Below, piece by piece: positions 60,235 to 64,000 of a stretch of 64,000 nt of DNA. The notes beneath the pieces were generated by a model, which ran no database searches, was not told the origin of the DNA, and saw only the letters and a list, made by a program, of their open reading frames with translations. How positions within the stretch are numbered: position 1 is the stretch's first letter; each line of letters begins with the position of its first letter. The translations under genes and the position numbers were made by a program. The DNA is taken from positions 372,001 through 436,000 of the forward strand of contig NZ_JBNNIX010000001.1 of NCBI RefSeq assembly GCF_050269735.1. The letters run 5' to 3'. This DNA is from Paenisporosarcina sp050269735 (GTDB lineage Bacteria; Bacillota; Bacilli; Bacillales_A; Planococcaceae).

Positions 60235-61293
60235 ATGAATCGGATTTTTACTATTCTCGTACTGGCAGGTGTGCCACTAACATTTGTGGGATCGATGATG
60301 CACTGGTCCAGTATTGTTATGTTTATTATTTGTTCCGTAACGGTTATTGCGATCTCCAGCTTTATGGGACGTGCAACAGAAAGTTTGGCGATTGTCAGTG
60401 GCCCTAGAATTGGCGGGTTGCTGAATGCCACATTCGGAAACGCCGTCGAGCTGATTATTTCGATTTTTGCCCTACAAGCCGGTTTGATTGGTGTCGTTTT
60501 GGCTTCGTTGACTGGTTCGGTACTGGGGAACTTATTACTAGTGGGAGGACTATCATTCTTCCTTGGGGGACTGAAATTTAAGCGCCAAAAATTTAGCATT
60601 CATGATGCGCGTCATAATTCCGGCTTGCTAGTTTTCGCGGTAATTGTGGCTTTTGTCATTCCAGAGATTTTTGCCATGTCAATGAATGAAGCCAAAACGC
60701 TACAATTAAGCGTAGGAATTTCAATCATCATGATTGTTCTATATCTAGCGGGACTTGTATTTAAATTGGTTACTCATCGTGGTGTGTATGCACACAGTGA
60801 GGACAATGGAACAACAGAAGAACATGAAGAACCTGAGTGGACGAAGAAAAAAGCCTTAACCATCTTATTACTTTCTACACTGGCTGTTGCTTATGTTTCG
60901 GAAAGTCTGGTCCATACGTTTGAAGCGGTGGGTGAGCAATTTGGCTGGTCCGAACTATTTATCGGGGTCATTATCGTTGCCATTGTTGGGAATGCAGCTG
61001 AGCACTCATCAGCTATTATCATGGCTATGAAAAACAAAATGGACGTTGCGGTGGAGATTGCCATCGGTTCTACTTTGCAAATTGCCATGTTCGTAGCACC
61101 TGTGCTGGTTCTTATTTCTTTATTTATGCCGAAAGCAATGCCGTTAGTTTTTACAATGCCTGAGCTCGTTGCGATGGCTACTGCTGTACTATTGACAATC
61201 AGCGTTTCCAATGACGGGGAATCCAATTGGTTTGAAGGACTTACATTACTTGCCGCCTATCTTATTATGGGGATTGGTTTTTATTTATTGTAA
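60235..61293 (+). CDS. Calcium/proton exchanger (CaCA family, CAX)
   Basis: A 352-residue antiporter with 11 helices in two inverted repeats, each with the ion-binding motif: GNAVELIISIFAL (about residue 75) and GNAAEHSSAIIMA (about 254), typical of ChaA/CAX Ca2+/H+ exchangers. An acidic loop (HSEDNGTTEEHEEPEW) separates the halves. ATG 60235 follows GGAG; the upstream TTG at 60220 is inside that site. Confidence 0.92.
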   Translation: MNRIFTILVLAGVPLTFVGSMMHWSSIVMFIICSVTVIAISSFMGRATESLAIVSGPRIGGLLNATFGNAVELIISIFALQAGLIGVVLASLTGSVLGNLLLVGGLSFFLGGLKFKRQKFSIHDARHNSGLLVFAVIVAFVIPEIFAMSMNEAKTLQLSVGISIIMIVLYLAGLVFKLVTHRGVYAHSEDNGTTEEHEEPEWTKKKALTILLLSTLAVAYVSESLVHTFEAVGEQFGWSELFIGVIIVAIVGNAAEHSSAIIMAMKNKMDVAVEIAIGSTLQIAMFVAPVLVLISLFMPKAMPLVFTMPELVAMATAVLLTISVSNDGESNWFEGLTLLAAYLIMGIGFYLL

Positions 61294-61310
61294 TCTCCAA
61301 CCAAACAAGA

Positions 61311-61349
61311 AAAGCTTATGACTTTAATCAGTCATAAGCTTTTTTTGCA
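61311..61349. terminator. Bidirectional terminator
   Basis: A 13-bp perfect stem AAAGCTTATGACT / AGTCATAAGCTTT (61311-61323, 61330-61342). The 3' codons of the minus-strand gene at 61324 fall inside it. Confidence 0.9.
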
Positions 61350-61599
61350 TCAACATTTCCACGTGGGTATTGATTTCAGTTATCGATTTAAATTTTTGTC
61401 CAGTATTACGATTAATTGCATGAAGAATGTCCGTTTCTTCAATTGCAGTTCGTTTTGCTTTTTTCTGCGTCAGCAATGTAGAATCATAAAAACTGGTTGG
61501 AATTACTCCACGAAACTTACAAGATGTTTTCGCGTGAGTTGTTGCAAGTGGAAAAGCAGGTGTATGTCCATAACGTGCTCGATATAAGTCTGTTTTCAT
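61324..61599 (-). CDS. Small basic protein, unknown
   Basis: A 91-residue Lys/Thr-rich soluble protein (MKTDLYRARYGHTPAFPLAT start; KKAKRTAIEETDILHAINRN near the middle). GGAGGAG upstream of the ATG and the shared terminator support a real gene. Family not recognised. Confidence 0.65.
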   Translation of the reverse strand: MKTDLYRARYGHTPAFPLATTHAKTSCKFRGVIPTSFYDSTLLTQKKAKRTAIEETDILHAINRNTGQKFKSITEINTHVEMLMQKKLMTD

Positions 61600-61708
61600 T
61601 TCGTGGCTCCTCCTGCTAATAGATGTTACATTATTTTATATACCCACTTTTCAGCGTGTTAAGTCACATGCGGTTCAAAATCTGCGCCACAGAAGGAGAT
61701 TAACTAAA

Positions 61709-62899
61709 TTGAAACATAAATTATATTACCAAGATGCCTACTGCCAAAAAGGAAAATCAATTGTAGTGAGTCAGATGAAGGACGAATCAGATAGATGGTA
61801 TGTCACACTGGAAGAAACACTCTTTTATCCAACAGGTGGAGGGCAACCCCACGATACCGGCACCATTAATCAAGTTGAAGTACAGGATGTGGAGGAAGTG
61901 GATGGTGAAATCCGCCATTACATATCAGAACCGACACTTGAAATGGGGGAAAAGGTAGATTTTCAAATTGATTGGACCCGTCGTTTTGACTTCATGCAAC
62001 AGCATACAGGCCAACATATTTTAACCGCGGCATTTGTTGAACTGCTTGGTATTCAAACAACGAGTTTTCATTTAGGAAAAGAATTGGTCACAATTGATTT
62101 GGATGTGAAGAATGTAACGGACGAACAATTGCTAGAGGTAGAGAAACGCGCAAATCAAATCATTCTAGAAAACCGTGCGATTGAAACGAAGTGGGTGACA
62201 AAAGATGAGTTATCGAATTATCCCCTTCGAAAGCAAGTAACAGTCGAAGAAGATATTCGGTTGGTGATTATTGAGGATTTCGATTATAACGGTTGCGGAG
62301 GGACACATCCCTCATCGACAACTCAGATCGGATCATTAAAGATTCTCGATACGGAAATGCAAAGAGGAAAAGTGAGAGTACATTTTGTATGTGGTGGTAG
62401 GGTCTTGTCACAACTTCACCGTAAACAAAAGACTTTGCAGGAAATGTCTCGCTTGATAAGTGCATCTGATGAAGGGCTACCAAAGGCGGTAACAGTGTTG
62501 CTTGAGAATGCCAAGAAACTAGAAAAACAGCTAGATGAGTCGCGTGAGCAATTACTCCATTATGAAGCGAAAGAATTGCTTGCCAATAAGGTTAGCAATG
62601 ATTCCATCGAATGTATTTTTCAACAGCGCCCGATTCAAGAATTGCAAAAACTTGCCCGACTTCTAGTGGCTGATGCACCAAGCATCCGCGTGATTTTCAT
62701 TGCAGAAAATGAAGGTCTGCTTCAAGTGGTTTTAGCACGTGGAGTAGAAAATCATACAAATATGAAACAATTGTCAGCACAAATATTGCCGATCATCAAC
62801 GGTAAGGGTGGTGGCTCTGAAAGTTTCGCCCAAGGTGGCGGCTCGACCGAGTTGACTGGACAAGAATACTTGTCGCAAATTCATCAATATTTAATTTAA
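61709..62899 (+). CDS. Alanyl-tRNA editing protein, AlaX-like with DHHA1 domain
   Basis: A 396-residue trans-editing protein hydrolysing mischarged seryl- or glycyl-tRNA(Ala). Editing-domain zinc ligands HTGQHIL (about residue 92) and the NGCGGTHPSST segment (about 193-203), then a coiled linker and a C-terminal DHHA1-type domain ending KGGGSESFAQGGGS. It resembles stand-alone AlaRS editing/C-Ala fusions of Bacilli. TTG 61709 follows AAGGAG. Confidence 0.9.
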   Translation: MKHKLYYQDAYCQKGKSIVVSQMKDESDRWYVTLEETLFYPTGGGQPHDTGTINQVEVQDVEEVDGEIRHYISEPTLEMGEKVDFQIDWTRRFDFMQQHTGQHILTAAFVELLGIQTTSFHLGKELVTIDLDVKNVTDEQLLEVEKRANQIILENRAIETKWVTKDELSNYPLRKQVTVEEDIRLVIIEDFDYNGCGGTHPSSTTQIGSLKILDTEMQRGKVRVHFVCGGRVLSQLHRKQKTLQEMSRLISASDEGLPKAVTVLLENAKKLEKQLDESREQLLHYEAKELLANKVSNDSIECIFQQRPIQELQKLARLLVADAPSIRVIFIAENEGLLQVVLARGVENHTNMKQLSAQILPIINGKGGGSESFAQGGGSTELTGQEYLSQIHQYLI

Positions 62900-63037
62900 G
62901 TCTTTGTTTCAGAGGGGAGGATTTGGTTTGGAATGGCTAGGGTAGAGCGGCCTTCCTGAACTAATCCTCTTCTGTTATTTACATCCCTTGATAAGATCAG
63001 TTGGCTAATGAATGTTTCACTAAGTTGACTTGCATAT

Positions 63038-63142
63038 GAGACGTGTTTTAGCGATAAATGTGCTTATATGAGCGATAAATTCTATATATGAGCGATAAAT
63101 CTCTGGAATGAGCGATAAACCCTCAAGTATGAGCGATAAATT
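63038..63142. repeat. Array F: five units of 20-21 bp, core ATGAGCGATAAAT
   Basis: GCGATAAA at 63051, 63072, 63092, 63112 and 63133 (steps 21, 20, 20, 21). A sixth copy stands alone at 63359. The first unit and the lone copy share the leader TGAGACGTGTTTnAGCGATA (63037-63056 and 63345-63364), so the leader marks a boundary. Confidence 0.88.
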
Positions 63143-63220
63143 TTTCACAAACTTAAAAGATAGCAAAACTCTGTCTCACCAAGTCTATTTGTTATGAGAG
63201 GATGTTATTTCTTTGAACTA

Positions 63221-63288
63221 GGAGCGTAGCGAAAATAGAGCCATTAAGTCTTTAAACCTAAATGGGAGCCATTTCGCTAATTCGCTCC
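63221..63288. repeat. Long imperfect hairpin between alaX-like gene and topB
   Basis: GGAGCG and TAGCGAAA (63221-63234) pair with TTTCGCTA and CGCTCC (63272-63288); inside, CCATT pairs with AATGG. This 68-bp hairpin has no T-run, so it is not a plain terminator; it could be a non-autonomous element or a structured RNA. Confidence 0.5.
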
Positions 63289-63526
63289 AGGCCCTTTTCT
63301 GTGAGTGACGGGTACTACTTTGTTTCTGCAAATTAACTAGTGCGTGAGACGTGTTTGAGCGATAAATCTATTTAACTATGCAACTACCATCTCAGTAGCG
63401 AGTTAACTTGTTTATTGAGTCGGTTTAGACAAGGCGGTCAATGATACTATCTCTGAAAAGTAGAATGTGCGTTCGCTAAATGATATAATTTTCGTACATA
63501 TTGAAAGATAGAAAGGTGGGGGATTT

Positions 63527-64000
63527 GTGAAACCAGTGATCGTTGCTGAAAAGCCAAGTCAGGCGAAGGCATATGCAGATGCTTTCAAAGTGAAGAAGCA
63601 GGAAGGCTTTTTTGATGTCCAGCCATGTGAGGCTTTCCCTCAAGGAGCCTATATTACTTGGGGAATCGGGCATTTGGTAGAGCTGCGTGATCCAAAGTCC
63701 CACAACCCAAAATGGACGAAATGGTCTCTTCAGACATTGCCGATCCTGCCTGATGAATTTCAATTTCAAATTGCTAAAGGCAAGGCAAAACAGTTTGGGA
63801 TTATTAAGAAGTTGATCTTTGAGGCAGATACGGTTATCAATGCGTGTGACGTTGACCGTGAAGGGTCCAATATTTTTTATAGCATCTTTGATTACACGCG
63901 TGCTCGCAACAAGACAATTAAACGTTTGTGGATCAATTCACTGGAAGTGGATGAAGTGCGCAAAGGGTTTATGCAGTTGCAAGACAATCGCAAGGATTTA
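63527..64000 (+). CDS. topB: DNA topoisomerase III (5' part, runs off the window)
   Basis: 158 codons are visible from GTG 63527, behind GAAAGGTGGGGG. Toprim domain: VIVAEKPSQAKAYADAF at the start and ACDVDREGSNIFYSIF (about residues 104-119), with the metal-binding DxD. TopB is a type IA enzyme that relaxes and decatenates DNA. The 3' end, including the active-site Tyr domain, lies beyond 64000. Confidence 0.93.
   Translation, partial: MKPVIVAEKPSQAKAYADAFKVKKQEGFFDVQPCEAFPQGAYITWGIGHLVELRDPKSHNPKWTKWSLQTLPILPDEFQFQIAKGKAKQFGIIKKLIFEADTVINACDVDREGSNIFYSIFDYTRARNKTIKRLWINSLEVDEVRKGFMQLQDNRKDL

Noticed and set aside
2501..63142. Interpretation of the 21-bp arrays as CRISPR arrays
   Set aside because: Cores are only 8-13 nt and the variable parts 7-11 nt, far below CRISPR repeat and spacer sizes, and no cas genes are present.
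63476..63769. Minus-strand frame opposite topB
   Set aside because: Shadow of the topoisomerase gene, which has clear Toprim motifs on the plus strand.

Overview
This window looks like chromosome from a low-GC, endospore-forming Bacillales bacterium, most likely Planococcaceae (Sporosarcina/Psychrobacillus-like). The evidence is B. subtilis-type gene sets with diverged sequence: 5-oxoprolinase genes with ycsG/ycsI relatives, a des-desK-desR cold-sensing operon, glnK-amt behind a TnrA/GlnR box, a Spo0E-like phosphatase, a YumC-type reductase and an yybP-ykoY riboswitch. Ribosome binding sites are strong (AGGAGG) and GTG/TTG starts are common. There are no rRNA or tRNA genes, no complete mobile element and no true CRISPR array. 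The genus is inference.

Layout. 1-8.1 kb: proline dehydrogenase, luciferase-like monooxygenase, saccharopine-dehydrogenase-like reductase, Spo0E-like peptide, FAD oxidoreductase, HxlR regulator divergent from an MFS exporter, small proteins. 8.3-12.8 kb: pxpB-pxpC-pxpA-ycsG-ycsI, converting 5-oxoproline to glutamate. 13-24.6 kb: DegV, TrhO, FAD dehydrogenase, BrnQ facing a GntR regulator with shared palindromes, an M50-like membrane protein lacking the catalytic Glu, DJ-1/PfpI protein, YczE-like protein, ferredoxin-NADP reductase. 24.7-34.7 kb: OFA-type MFS transporter, EAL phosphodiesterase, Mn-riboswitch leader before a small kinase-like gene, Lrp/EamA pair, PepF, amino-acid ABC transporter. 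34.7-38.8 kb: AT-rich accessory-looking stretch with two unknown genes, an alkaline phosphatase and a lipoprotein. 39-43 kb: fumarase and two secreted repetitive proteins. 43-49 kb: GNAT enzyme, desR-desK-des, CoA-transferase. 49-64 kb: glutamate dehydrogenase, ASCH protein, SrpA-like catalase, isoprenoid synthase-like protein, amt-glnK, M20 amidohydrolase, SDR, Ca2+/H+ exchanger, AlaX-like protein and the 5' part of topB.

A nitrogen/glutamate theme recurs: proline, 5-oxoproline, branched-chain and other amino acids, glutamate and ammonium all have import or catabolic genes here. A membrane-lipid theme links the des operon with a possible shared operator in front of degV.

The most unusual signal is a set of at least eight intergenic arrays of short degenerate units repeating at 20-21 bp (two helical turns). 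Each has its own 8-13 nt core plus a variable remainder. Three far-apart arrays use the same core and begin with the same boundary sequence, so the arrays look like a defined class of element rather than chance low-complexity DNA.
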